Assembly (NCBI RefSeq): GCF_004102745.1
Contig: NZ_RLII01000009.1
Span: 1-64,000 of the forward strand
Direction: 5' to 3'
Origin: Acetivibrio mesophilus
GTDB taxonomy: Bacteria > Bacillota > Clostridia > Acetivibrionales > Acetivibrionaceae
DNA length: 64,000 nt
The position numbers and the translations under genes were made by a program. Of this stretch, positions 55,610 through 63,490 are shown piece after piece. Within the stretch, counting starts at the first letter, position 1; each line of letters opens with the position of its first letter. The notes beneath the pieces were generated by a model. It was not told the DNA's origin, made no database searches, and saw only the letters and a program-made list of their open reading frames with translations.

Positions 55610-57952
55610 TCATCCGCATTTTGAATATCCGCAATTCCTACACACTACACAACCACCCTCATGCTCTACCTTCTTACCGCACTCGGGGCAAACCGCAGTA
55701 TCGCTGCCTTCCACACCATCTTCCAGCTCGGCAACCTTAAAATCCGCCTCATCTTCTAGCGTATCTTCGCCTTTATGATAGGTATTTGCCGTAGGTCGCT
55801 GAAATTTCTGCTCCTCTGTGATACAAATTTCACTTGTGGCATCCTTTTGTCCATTCTGCATTTTCGCAACCTTTTCTATAAGTCTGCCGATAGCGTCGGG
55901 ACAAGACAGAACCTTTAACCCTTTCTGCCTTATTGTGGACGGACACCTTATCCCTTTCAACTGCTCAACAATGTACTTGTGGTCAACTCCAGAACGAAGA
56001 GCAATAGACACAAGCCTAGCCGTTGCTTCCGACTGAGAAGGGCATCCCCCTGCTCGCCCGGTATTTGTAAACACCTCACAAATGCCATGCTCGTCATAAT
56101 TTACCGTTACATATAAATTACCGCATCCTATTTTTACCTTTTCAGTAAAACCGGTTGCAATTTCAGACCTCGGTCTCGGAGCTATGCCCGATACCTGATT
56201 AGTTTGACCTTTGTTCTCGGAGGCACTTTCTTCTTTACCTTTTACCTTTCCGATATTAAGTACCTGCAGGTCTCTGCTACCGTCTCTGTATATTGTTACC
56301 CCTTTGCAATTCGTCTTATATGCAAGCCAAAAAGCATCGGAAACATCTTTATGAGTTGCTTCATTTTTCAAATTTACAGTTTTTGATACGGCATTATCGG
56401 TATACTTCTGAAAAGCAGCCTGCATTCTTACATGCCAGTCAGGAGAAATGTCATGGGATGTAACAAACACATTCTGAATATTCTCCGGTATTTCACCAAA
56501 TCCCTTTATTGTACCTCTCTTGGCTATCCTTCGCATCAATTCGTCAGAATAAAATCCCTCTGTATTGGCTATCTGCTTGAAGACCGGATTAACCTCTATC
56601 AGCTCGTCATTATCCATTACATTTCTTATATATGAGATCGCAAATAGGGGCTCGATTCCGCTGGATACACCCGCAATAATACTCAATGTACCTGTAGGTG
56701 CTATAGTTGTGGTAGTGGCATTTCTCACCTTTACCCCCAGATCCTTGTAAATACTTTTGTCATAATAAGGGAATACACCCTTCCTTTCCGCCAGCTCGAT
56801 TGAAGCCTTCTTGGACTCATCCTGTATAAAATACATTATCTTTTCTGCAAGGTCTATGGAAATTTGGGAATTATATGGAATATTCAATTTACAAAGCATG
56901 TCTGCCCATCCCATAACACCAAGACCTATTTTTCTTGTTCCCCTTGTCATCTCATCAATTTCAGGCAAAGGATACTTATTTACATCTATTACATTGTCAA
57001 GGAAGTGGACTGCCTTCCTTACCGTATTTCTAAGCTTATCAAAATCAACTTCCGTTTTTCCGCCAATGTCCTTCAACATATTGCTTAAATTGATCGACCC
57101 CAGATTGCATGCCTCATAAGGCAACAAAGGCTGCTCTCCACAAGGATTTGTACTTTCGATTTGTCCTATTTCGGGAGTCACATTGTCCCTGTTTAATCTA
57201 TCCAAAAAGATTATCCCGGGCTCGCCGTTATTCCATGCCATATCGACAATTAAATCAAACATCTCTTTTGCATTATGTTTACCAACTATATTGCCTGTAT
57301 TGGGCTCAACAAGGTTGTAATCTTCATTTTTTTCCACAGCATTCATAAACTCTTCTGTTATGCCCACACTGATATTAAAGTTCGTAATATCGGCATTGTT
57401 CTTTTTGCATGTAATAAAGTCCATAATGTCAGGATGATCTACACGAAGTATGCCCATATTGGCACCTCTTCTGGTTCCTCCCTGCTTTACAGCCTCTGTA
57501 GCGGCATTAAACACCTTCATAAAGCTCACAGGTCCGCTGGCAACCCCTCCTGTGGAGTTTACCGAAGCGCCTTTGGGTCTTAAGCGCGAAAAACTAAAAC
57601 CGGTGCCTCCACCGCTTTTATGTATAAGTGCAGCATTCTTTATGGTTTCAAATATGCCTTCCATTGTATCTTCTATAGGTAGAACGAAACATGCACTTAA
57701 TTGTCCTAAAGGTCTTCCTGCATTCATAAGAGTGGGGGAATTAGGCAAAAAGTCGAGATTTGCCATCATATCATAAAATTCCTGCTCAATATCCTTAAGC
57801 TCCTCTGCTGAGACACTTTCCTTATCAGCAGATGCAACAGCCCTGGCAACCCTCTTAAACATCCCCTCTGGATTTTCTAATAATTTCCCATTTTCATCTT
57901 TGGCAAGATACCTTTTTTCCAGGACTTTAATTGCGTTTTCGTTTAAATTCAT
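55610..57952 (-). CDS. nrdJ: Adenosylcobalamin-dependent class II ribonucleotide reductase
   Basis: Reduces ribonucleotides to deoxyribonucleotides without oxygen, using adenosylcobalamin to generate a thiyl radical. The 780 residues show the redox Cys in QLSACFVLPI, the radical site NPCGEQPLLPYEACNLGSINLSN, the GGTGFSFSRLRP loop, and a C-terminal zinc or thiol-shuttle region with CPECG and CRNCG pairs typical of NrdJ of the NrdJ-Z type. The ATG follows GAGGAGG. Two NrdR-like boxes sit over its promoter. Confidence 0.96.
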   Translation of the reverse strand: MNLNENAIKVLEKRYLAKDENGKLLENPEGMFKRVARAVASADKESVSAEELKDIEQEFYDMMANLDFLPNSPTLMNAGRPLGQLSACFVLPIEDTMEGIFETIKNAALIHKSGGGTGFSFSRLRPKGASVNSTGGVASGPVSFMKVFNAATEAVKQGGTRRGANMGILRVDHPDIMDFITCKKNNADITNFNISVGITEEFMNAVEKNEDYNLVEPNTGNIVGKHNAKEMFDLIVDMAWNNGEPGIIFLDRLNRDNVTPEIGQIESTNPCGEQPLLPYEACNLGSINLSNMLKDIGGKTEVDFDKLRNTVRKAVHFLDNVIDVNKYPLPEIDEMTRGTRKIGLGVMGWADMLCKLNIPYNSQISIDLAEKIMYFIQDESKKASIELAERKGVFPYYDKSIYKDLGVKVRNATTTTIAPTGTLSIIAGVSSGIEPLFAISYIRNVMDNDELIEVNPVFKQIANTEGFYSDELMRRIAKRGTIKGFGEIPENIQNVFVTSHDISPDWHVRMQAAFQKYTDNAVSKTVNLKNEATHKDVSDAFWLAYKTNCKGVTIYRDGSRDLQVLNIGKVKGKEESASENKGQTNQVSGIAPRPRSEIATGFTEKVKIGCGNLYVTVNYDEHGICEVFTNTGRAGGCPSQSEATARLVSIALRSGVDHKYIVEQLKGIRCPSTIRQKGLKVLSCPDAIGRLIEKVAKMQNGQKDATSEICITEEQKFQRPTANTYHKGEDTLEDEADFKVAELEDGVEGSDTAVCPECGKKVEHEGGCVVCRNCGYSKCG

Positions 57953-57973
57953 TAGATTAGCCTCCTCACAAAT

Positions 57974-57989
57974 TCACTACATTTTGTGT
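57974..57989. promoter_or_regulatory. NrdR box, proximal
   Basis: TCACTACATTTTGTGT matches the NrdR-box consensus ACACWATATATWGTGT at 13 of 16 positions. Its centre is 32 bp from the distal box. Confidence 0.7.
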
Positions 57990-58005
57990 TCTTTCTTTTA
58001 GTGTC

Positions 58006-58021
58006 ATACAGTATATTGTAT
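58006..58021. promoter_or_regulatory. NrdR box, distal
   Basis: ATACAGTATATTGTAT matches the NrdR-box consensus at 13 of 16 positions and overlaps the -10 box of the nrdJ promoter. The pair has the three-helical-turn spacing used by NrdR. Confidence 0.7.
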
Positions 58022-58042
58022 CATTTATCCATTACAAGTCAA
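58015..58042 (-). promoter_or_regulatory. Promoter of nrdJ
   Basis: On the minus strand TTGACT (58037-58042), 16 bp, TACAAT (58015-58020). The -10 lies within the distal NrdR box. Confidence 0.65.
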
Positions 58043-58157
58043 GTTGAAAAAAATCATTTTTATGAAGAGTAATTTAATATATAACGAGATATTGAAGTTG
58101 CAGAAATAAAATTAGAATTAATAAAATTTTTAAGAATAATATAAATAAAATAAAAGC

Positions 58158-58188
58158 AGATAGCAAATGAAAATTCCATTTGCTATCT
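58158..58188 (-). terminator. Terminator after the first DUF4015 gene
   Basis: AGATAGCAAATG pairs with CATTTGCTATCT (12 bp) around a 7-base loop. The minus strand continues GCTTTTATTTTAT. Confidence 0.88.
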
Positions 58189-58222
58189 ACAATAATATCA
58201 TAATACTATTAAAATTAATAGG

Positions 58223-59485
58223 TTATTCTTTCAAAAAAGCATCTTCAGAATACGTATTGTTCGCATCCCAGAATATCCATTCTTCATAGCCTGCATCGTA
58301 AACAGCCTGAATTTGCTCTCTTACCTGCTTAGGTCCATAAGACTGGTAATAGCCTTTTCCTAGCCATGATGCCGTAAAGTCCTGAATGTAAGCTCTTACA
58401 TCAGCTTTATTGCCTTCAACCTGTGCCAGTCTGTCCTTACACTTAGCAAGACTTTGATATACAACTCCATAAGGATCAAGGTCCGGTTTCATAAACTGAA
58501 CACCGTTAACTTTCTGCCCAACAGCATAGTGTGAAGGATACACCATAGGCGAAATATAATCAACATCTTTTACTACCGTCTCCAGATATTGACCGATATC
58601 TTCCGTATCCGCGGGGCTTTCCAGTATTATTCCAAACACGTCTGCTGAGAGAACAACTCCTGGCATTTGCTCTCTGGCATAGGCCAAAAACTCATTTATT
58701 GCTTCGTATTTTTCTTTGCCGCCAGTATTAAAGCTCATAGATTTTTTGCTTCCGTCATTAGGAAATCTGATATAGTCAAATTGGATTTCATCAAAACCCT
58801 TTTCAACTGCTTCCTTGGCAATCTCGATCAAATAAGCCCATGAATCCTTGTTGTAGGGGTCTAACCATGTGAGATTATGGTTGTCGCGCCATGAACCTCC
58901 ATTCACACTCTTAACCGCCAGCTCCGGCTTTTTAGAAGATAAAATAGGATCCTTAAAGCATACCAGTCTTCCAATAACATGAATATCATTGTCATGGAAA
59001 GCTTTTAATACTTTGTCCGCATTGTATTTATTCATCCATGCACCTAATTCCCTTACAGCCGGTACATTCGACTCATAACCAACATATCCGTCGTCATCCT
59101 TGATGTCTACAACATAGGCATTAATTTCTGTATTTTTTGCAAGATCAACATAATGTTGAACTCTGTCATCACTTCCTACTGTCCATCCTGTAAGATATAA
59201 TGCTTTTACCTTGATATCCTTTTTTGCCGGCTTAACATCTTCACCGGAATTGCTCGGTATCGGGCTTGTTTCTTCATTGGGTACTGCAGTTGACGGGTCA
59301 CCGCTATCCGTATTACCGTCATTGCTTGCTTGTCCATTATCCGTTGCTTCTGCTGTAGGCGTCGGATTATTGACTTCAACATCTTCACCTTTGCATGCTG
59401 TTAACGAAAAAACAAATACTGCGACTAGCAGAACTACTAAAAAACTCCTGTTCCTTAAAGTAATTTTTGCGTTTTTGGCTGACAT
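58223..59485 (-). CDS. DUF4015 putative glycoside hydrolase lipoprotein, paralog 1
   Basis: A 420-residue exported protein. A lipoprotein signal with LTAC puts Cys near residue 31. A low-complexity Asn/Asp/Gly/Ser/Thr linker (about 35-85) leads to a DUF4015 TIM-barrel domain (about 92-420). Motifs include VKALYLTGWTVG, AYVVDIKDDDGYVGY, FDEIQFDYIRFPNDG, LSADVFGIIL and DYISPMVYPSHY, with acidic residues at strand ends as in glycosidases. Substrate unknown. It is followed by its own terminator. The next gene upstream is a close paralog, about half identical by eye over this domain. Confidence 0.87.
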   Translation of the reverse strand: MSAKNAKITLRNRSFLVVLLVAVFVFSLTACKGEDVEVNNPTPTAEATDNGQASNDGNTDSGDPSTAVPNEETSPIPSNSGEDVKPAKKDIKVKALYLTGWTVGSDDRVQHYVDLAKNTEINAYVVDIKDDDGYVGYESNVPAVRELGAWMNKYNADKVLKAFHDNDIHVIGRLVCFKDPILSSKKPELAVKSVNGGSWRDNHNLTWLDPYNKDSWAYLIEIAKEAVEKGFDEIQFDYIRFPNDGSKKSMSFNTGGKEKYEAINEFLAYAREQMPGVVLSADVFGIILESPADTEDIGQYLETVVKDVDYISPMVYPSHYAVGQKVNGVQFMKPDLDPYGVVYQSLAKCKDRLAQVEGNKADVRAYIQDFTASWLGKGYYQSYGPKQVREQIQAVYDAGYEEWIFWDANNTYSEDAFLKE

Positions 59486-59681
59486 ATTGACCCCCCGTTG
59501 TATTTTTGTTTTTGATCAGTTTAGATATACTTCTGCTATTATTAAATTATAACACAAATATATCTGTTGTCATTATCAATAAATACCATATAAGATTTTT
59601 GCGTAGGTTTTTATATTGGTATATATTCAATAATACTATTTAGACGCAAAAATAACAATAAAAGTTTAACTATTAATAAAA

Positions 59682-60914
59682 TTATTCTCTGGTAAATGCT
59701 GACTCTGTGTACGTATTTGCCGCATCCCAAAATATCCACTCTTCATATCCCGCATCATAGACCGCCTTTATCTGTTGCCTTATCTGTTCCGGACCATAAC
59801 GCTGATAATAACCTTTGGGAAGATATGAAGCTGTAAAATCCTGAAGATATGGTCTTACCTTCGCTTTATACCCTTCTACCTTTGATATCCTGTCCTTTGT
59901 TTTTAAAAGAACATTATAAACAACTTCATAAGGCTTTAAATCAGGGGCAGTAAAAATTATGCCATTAATAGACTGACCTTTTCCGTTCCCCATCATTCCG
60001 TGAGATGAATTGGCATAATGGGAGGGGTATATCATTGGGGATATATAGTCCACATCCATCCCAATCCTTTCCAACACCTGTCCGATGCCTTCCGTGTCCC
60101 CCGGAGTCTCACAAACAATTGCAAATATATCTGCCGAAACCGGCGCACCCATTTTATTTATTTCACTTGTTGCCTCCCTAAGAAAACCGGAAATTGCATC
60201 AGCCTTAGGCGAAGGATTTTCTCCGTAATCAACCTCGCTTTTTCCTGCCGTAGGAAATCTTACATAGTCAAACTGAATCTCATCGAAACCTTTGTTAATT
60301 GCCTCCTTTGCTATATCAATGTTGTATTTCCACACCTCCTTATTATAAGGGTTTGTCCAGGCTATACTTCCATTTTCCCTCCATATAGACCCGTCCTTGC
60401 GTTTTATAGCCAGATCCACCCTCTTTCCAGCCAGATAATTATCCCTGAAACATACGATTCTTCCTATTACATATATATTGTTATCATGCAGAAGCTTTAT
60501 TACTTCATCTACATCATACAACTCATGATGTGCACCAATCTGTTTTACACTTTCTACCTCTGAAAAATAATTAACTTTTCCATCCTCTTTTACATCCAAA
60601 ACCACTGTATTGAGCTCCGTGGTATTAATAAGGTTAACAATATTCTCCATGAACCTTTTATTCCCGGCAGAAGATCCAGTAATGTACAGTCCTTTTACCT
60701 TTACTGCTTTTTTTTCAGGCACAGGAGTGGGAAGATTCTCTTCTTTATTACTATCCTCGTTTGTCAAAGAGTACTTAATCTGAGTATTTTGATTGTTATC
60801 ATTTATTTGGTTTTTTTTGTTTAAATTTCCGTTGTAATATATAAATGCATAAGTTGTTGTAATAGCAAGCAAAAAAACAACCAAAGCTATTAAAAACCGT
60901 CTGTTTTTAAACAT
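59682..60914 (-). CDS. DUF4015 putative glycoside hydrolase, paralog 2
   Basis: A 410-residue protein with one N-terminal membrane helix (about 7-26), a Lys/Asn-rich linker and the same DUF4015 domain (about 75-410): VKVKGLYITGSSAG, NTVVLDVKEDGKVNY, FDEIQFDYVRFPTAG, VSADIFAIVC, DYISPMIYPSHY. It ends like paralog 1 (YEEWIFWDAANTYTESAF). It lacks a lipobox Cys, so it is membrane-anchored rather than a lipoprotein. It carries a short insert (NSSHGMMGNGKGQS) after the PSHYA motif. The pair probably arose by tandem duplication with different anchoring. Confidence 0.86.
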   Translation of the reverse strand: MFKNRRFLIALVVFLLAITTTYAFIYYNGNLNKKNQINDNNQNTQIKYSLTNEDSNKEENLPTPVPEKKAVKVKGLYITGSSAGNKRFMENIVNLINTTELNTVVLDVKEDGKVNYFSEVESVKQIGAHHELYDVDEVIKLLHDNNIYVIGRIVCFRDNYLAGKRVDLAIKRKDGSIWRENGSIAWTNPYNKEVWKYNIDIAKEAINKGFDEIQFDYVRFPTAGKSEVDYGENPSPKADAISGFLREATSEINKMGAPVSADIFAIVCETPGDTEGIGQVLERIGMDVDYISPMIYPSHYANSSHGMMGNGKGQSINGIIFTAPDLKPYEVVYNVLLKTKDRISKVEGYKAKVRPYLQDFTASYLPKGYYQRYGPEQIRQQIKAVYDAGYEEWIFWDAANTYTESAFTRE

Positions 60915-61091
60915 CCTTTTCTCCTATTCCATTCACTATAATGTTTTGTTATAACACCGCCTGAAAGGCTAATCGATACCCGCAACTTATAAGAAGTGGG
61001 AACATTTATTGCCTCGTTATATTATTTGCTTGGCAAGGGTATGTTTAAACATGAAAACTTTGAAAACGAGTTCATCATATAAGCATAAAAA

Positions 61092-61154
61092 ATAAAAGCT
61101 GTGGACCTCGAGTCCCTTCGCTTTTGTCTCTTTCATTTCATTCCAAGAGGTTAA
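61092..61154 (-). repeat. Dispersed terminator-linked repeat, copy 7
   Basis: Nearly full copy in minus orientation with GGACTCGAGGTCC in the second stem, directly behind the terminator of the DUF6263-like gene. Confidence 0.88.
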
Positions 61155-61156
61155 AA

Positions 61157-61194
61157 AAAGAAGCCAACAAGAACCATTCCTGTTGACTTCTTTT
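61157..61194 (-). terminator. Terminator after the DUF6263-like gene
   Basis: AAAAGAAGCCAACA pairs with TGTTGACTTCTTTT, with one mismatch and an A/T-rich tail on both sides. Confidence 0.85.
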
Positions 61195-61211
61195 GAGTCT
61201 TTTTATTAGAA

Positions 61212-62171
61212 TTACATTTTAGTTGTTGAATAAGTAATAGTTCCTTTTGAATCCATAGGGATTTCTACTGTCTGGCTTTCAAGACCTTCCATCGCCGGAA
61301 CTACAATACTCATTTTGCCTGAATATTCCTGTGTCATTTGTCCTTCAGATAAAAAGCCGTTTTTAGTGTTAACTTTTATGCTTCCTGTCATTGTGCCCGA
61401 CAAATCTGTAGTCATTTGCATACCCATATAGTCCGAAGCCGTAGAAGGATCTGATTTGTAATCGGCCTTAACCGAGATATAGGCAATCTCACCTTCGACT
61501 TTATCAAGAGTATACGTAGTAGTCATCTTCATATCAACAATAGTCTTAACACTGTTGTCAACAGTCCACGTGTCTCCCACCTTGATACTCTCAGTATCAG
61601 GGAATACCGTAGCTGATTGAACAGCTGATTTGATTGCTTCATCTCCAAAGCTTTGCCTTAAACTTTCTTTCGTCTGCTCCTTAAAAACCTGCGCAACTTC
61701 ATCTTCACCTAAATCCATAGAATCCACTATTGAATTTAAAAGGTTATCAACACCGCTGATTTCCTTAATTTCACCATATTTTGTCATCTTCGCTGTAAAG
61801 CCCTTGCCAATAAAACTGCTATATATCGCTGACATCGAATCATCGGCATTGGCATTTTTTGAATCAAAAGACTGCTTTGCTCCATTTGACTCTATATCAA
61901 TTTTTAAAGCATCATATTTATAGTCAGCTGTAATATTTCCCTCCGAATCCACATCATTAACAGAAACAATAAAGTCATAAACCATATTTTGGTTAGTTTC
62001 TACACTTTGCCCGCTCTGTTCTACGTTCATCGTTTGATCCATTTCAATATGATACTTATAGCTGTCACCAACATTTACATTTACGTATAATGCAAGACCC
62101 GAGTTACAAGCACTCAGTGATAATGCCATAACAGCTACTATCAAAGCAACTAAAATTCTTTTTGACCTCAT
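61212..62171 (-). CDS. DUF6263-like lipoprotein
   Basis: A 319-residue surface lipoprotein with the signal and lipobox LSLSAC (Cys near residue 22). A long beta-rich domain follows, starting VNVGDSYKYHIEMDQTMNVEQ and including SIKVGDTWTVDNSVKT. This matches the family I know as DUF6263, whose role is unknown. The ATG at 62171 has GGGGAG at 12 bp; the ATG at 62183 directly abuts that site. The single gene is followed by a terminator and repeat copy 7. Confidence 0.8.
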   Translation of the reverse strand: MRSKRILVALIVAVMALSLSACNSGLALYVNVNVGDSYKYHIEMDQTMNVEQSGQSVETNQNMVYDFIVSVNDVDSEGNITADYKYDALKIDIESNGAKQSFDSKNANADDSMSAIYSSFIGKGFTAKMTKYGEIKEISGVDNLLNSIVDSMDLGEDEVAQVFKEQTKESLRQSFGDEAIKSAVQSATVFPDTESIKVGDTWTVDNSVKTIVDMKMTTTYTLDKVEGEIAYISVKADYKSDPSTASDYMGMQMTTDLSGTMTGSIKVNTKNGFLSEGQMTQEYSGKMSIVVPAMEGLESQTVEIPMDSKGTITYSTTKM

Positions 62172-62243
62172 AAACAATATCATCTCCCCAAATGTTTTAG
62201 GATTTTATTATATAATACTTGAAAAAAAAGTCAAGATATAATC

Positions 62244-62466
62244 TTATAGCCAAAAAGAATCCCTACCCATTCTCATTTGCTCACTGAAATTAGGAACAGT
62301 CCAGTAAAGCCATTTTGATTTGCCAACTGTGAAACGACCTTCTGTCTTAAAAACATTAGTGCTAGAAGGACTGTCCAGTAAGAATTTTCGGATATAGGCT
62401 GTTAATTGAGGTTGCTGTGATGCAGGGAAAACCCAGTGGGCTTTGCCTTTACTTTGAAGTTCTACT
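62244..62466 (-). pseudogene. C-terminal fragment of an esterase-like secreted enzyme
   Basis: The minus strand here reads 73 codons without a stop, too little for a full gene and lacking any start. The peptide contains KAHWVFPASQQPQLTAYIRK, then FLLDSPSSTNVFKTEGRF and SKWLYWTVPNF. This resembles the C-terminal catalytic-His region of CE15 glucuronoyl esterases or similar alpha/beta-hydrolases. It begins in another frame right at the stop of the XRE regulator gene, as if that gene had landed in or next to a broken enzyme gene. The family match is from memory and moderate. Confidence 0.55.
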
Positions 62467-62467
62467 T

Positions 62468-63130
62468 TTACAGCATAATTTCGAGACGAATCAGTCTTCC
62501 CAGTACATTTAAATCCTTTCTATAAATCGTATCCGTTACTAGTCTTGCGCCATTACTGACAAGCAACAATTTGCCGTTTCCAATGTCTTTTATCTGTCTT
62601 ACCGTCCTTTTGCCTTTATAATCAACAAAGTAAATTCCATCCTTATCAATGTCATGGGTACTATAAACCAAAGCAAGATCGTCCTTAATTATTCTAAAAC
62701 CGGACATATCGTTATCTTCAATAATCAGATAGAATAATTTATCCTTTGGAAAACCTTCGACTTTGTTGTGTATTATAGGTAGCTGCTTTGTATCAACGGA
62801 TTTGTCCATCTTATAGCGATATACAGGTACTGGCATGAGAATTCCTGCAAGAGCATCGTTCCAGATATCCTGTACAGGCTTCTCAACAACCTTCACCACA
62901 TTTGCATCCGGTTCCGGCTTGTTTTCTTCAGCCTCATATAATTCCAGTTTTCCCACTTCACCTCGCAATGCTCTGGAGAATTTCTTTACGAGGTCTTCAT
63001 TTAGTATCCTTTTACCTGATTCTACATCAGCAATAAATCCCTCAGAAACACCCACCAATTTTGCAAGCTGCTTTTGAGTAATTCCAAGCTCCTTCCGGAG
63101 TCTTCCAATCTCTGAACCTAATCTGCTCAT
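62468..63130 (-). CDS. XRE-family regulator with non-cleaving S24/LexA-like domain
   Basis: A 220-residue DNA-binding protein. The HTH_3 domain (about 6-60; IGRLRKELGITQKQLAKLVGVSEGFIADVESGKR) is followed by an acidic linker and a C-terminal S24-type domain (about 105-215). At the place of the LexA/CI catalytic serine (usual GDSM) the sequence reads EDNDMSGFRI, with Asp for Ser. The region of the general-base Lys reads RTVRQI. Self-cleavage is therefore unlikely; the domain may serve dimerisation or sensing. The ATG follows AAAGGTGA. Targets unknown. Confidence 0.85.
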   Translation of the reverse strand: MSRLGSEIGRLRKELGITQKQLAKLVGVSEGFIADVESGKRILNEDLVKKFSRALRGEVGKLELYEAEENKPEPDANVVKVVEKPVQDIWNDALAGILMPVPVYRYKMDKSVDTKQLPIIHNKVEGFPKDKLFYLIIEDNDMSGFRIIKDDLALVYSTHDIDKDGIYFVDYKGKRTVRQIKDIGNGKLLLVSNGARLVTDTIYRKDLNVLGRLIRLEIML

Positions 63131-63355
63131 ATACTTTCACCTTTTCCAAAATATAATTCTTGATGTTATGGTTCTAATATATTATTAAAAACTATATATC
63201 TATTATATCAGTTGAAGGTAAATTGTAAATTCGGTCTTCGATAATGTGCAATGAAAGAATCTATGTACCTAATGGTGTTAACATCCTTAAAATCATTCCA
63301 TCTCTTTAGTACTGCATTTTATACTGTATCTTCATTCACCTAAATGGATGATAGC

Positions 63356-63395
63356 AAAAATCCTACGGAGGCTAAACCTATCCGTAGGATTTTTT
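63356..63395. terminator. Bidirectional terminator
   Basis: AAAAATCCTACGGA pairs perfectly with TCCGTAGGATTTTT (14 bp). It can end the dockerin gene on the minus strand. No plus-strand gene lies upstream, yet repeat copy 8 follows it on the plus strand. Confidence 0.88.
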
Positions 63396-63461
63396 ATTTG
63401 GCCTCTTGGAATGAAATGAAAGAGGCAAAAGCGAAGGGACTCGATGTCCCGAGCTTTTACT
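63394..63461 (+). repeat. Dispersed terminator-linked repeat, copy 8
   Basis: Consensus copy in plus orientation: GGCCTCTTGGAATGAAATG, then AAAGAGGCAAAAGCGAAGG, then GACTCGATGTCCCGAGC and TTTTA. It starts in the T-tract of the preceding terminator, 3' of the convergent dockerin gene. Confidence 0.93.
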
Positions 63462-63490
63462 TATTGCAACATATATCTAAAATCTATAAG

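Larger units (their letters stand above)
63131..63490. other. Intergenic region between dockerin gene and XRE regulator
   Basis: A 360-bp region containing the terminator at 63356-63395 and repeat copy 8. The rest (63131-63355) has an AT-rich promoter-like part next to the XRE gene and no credible gene; a 33-codon stop-free stretch on the minus strand is too short to interpret. Confidence 0.65.

Noticed and set aside
63200-63330. Stop-free minus-strand stretch of 33 codons (LKRWNDFKDVNTIRYIDSF) upstream of the XRE gene
   Set aside because: Too short, without start or recognisable family; could be a decayed gene but cannot be supported.
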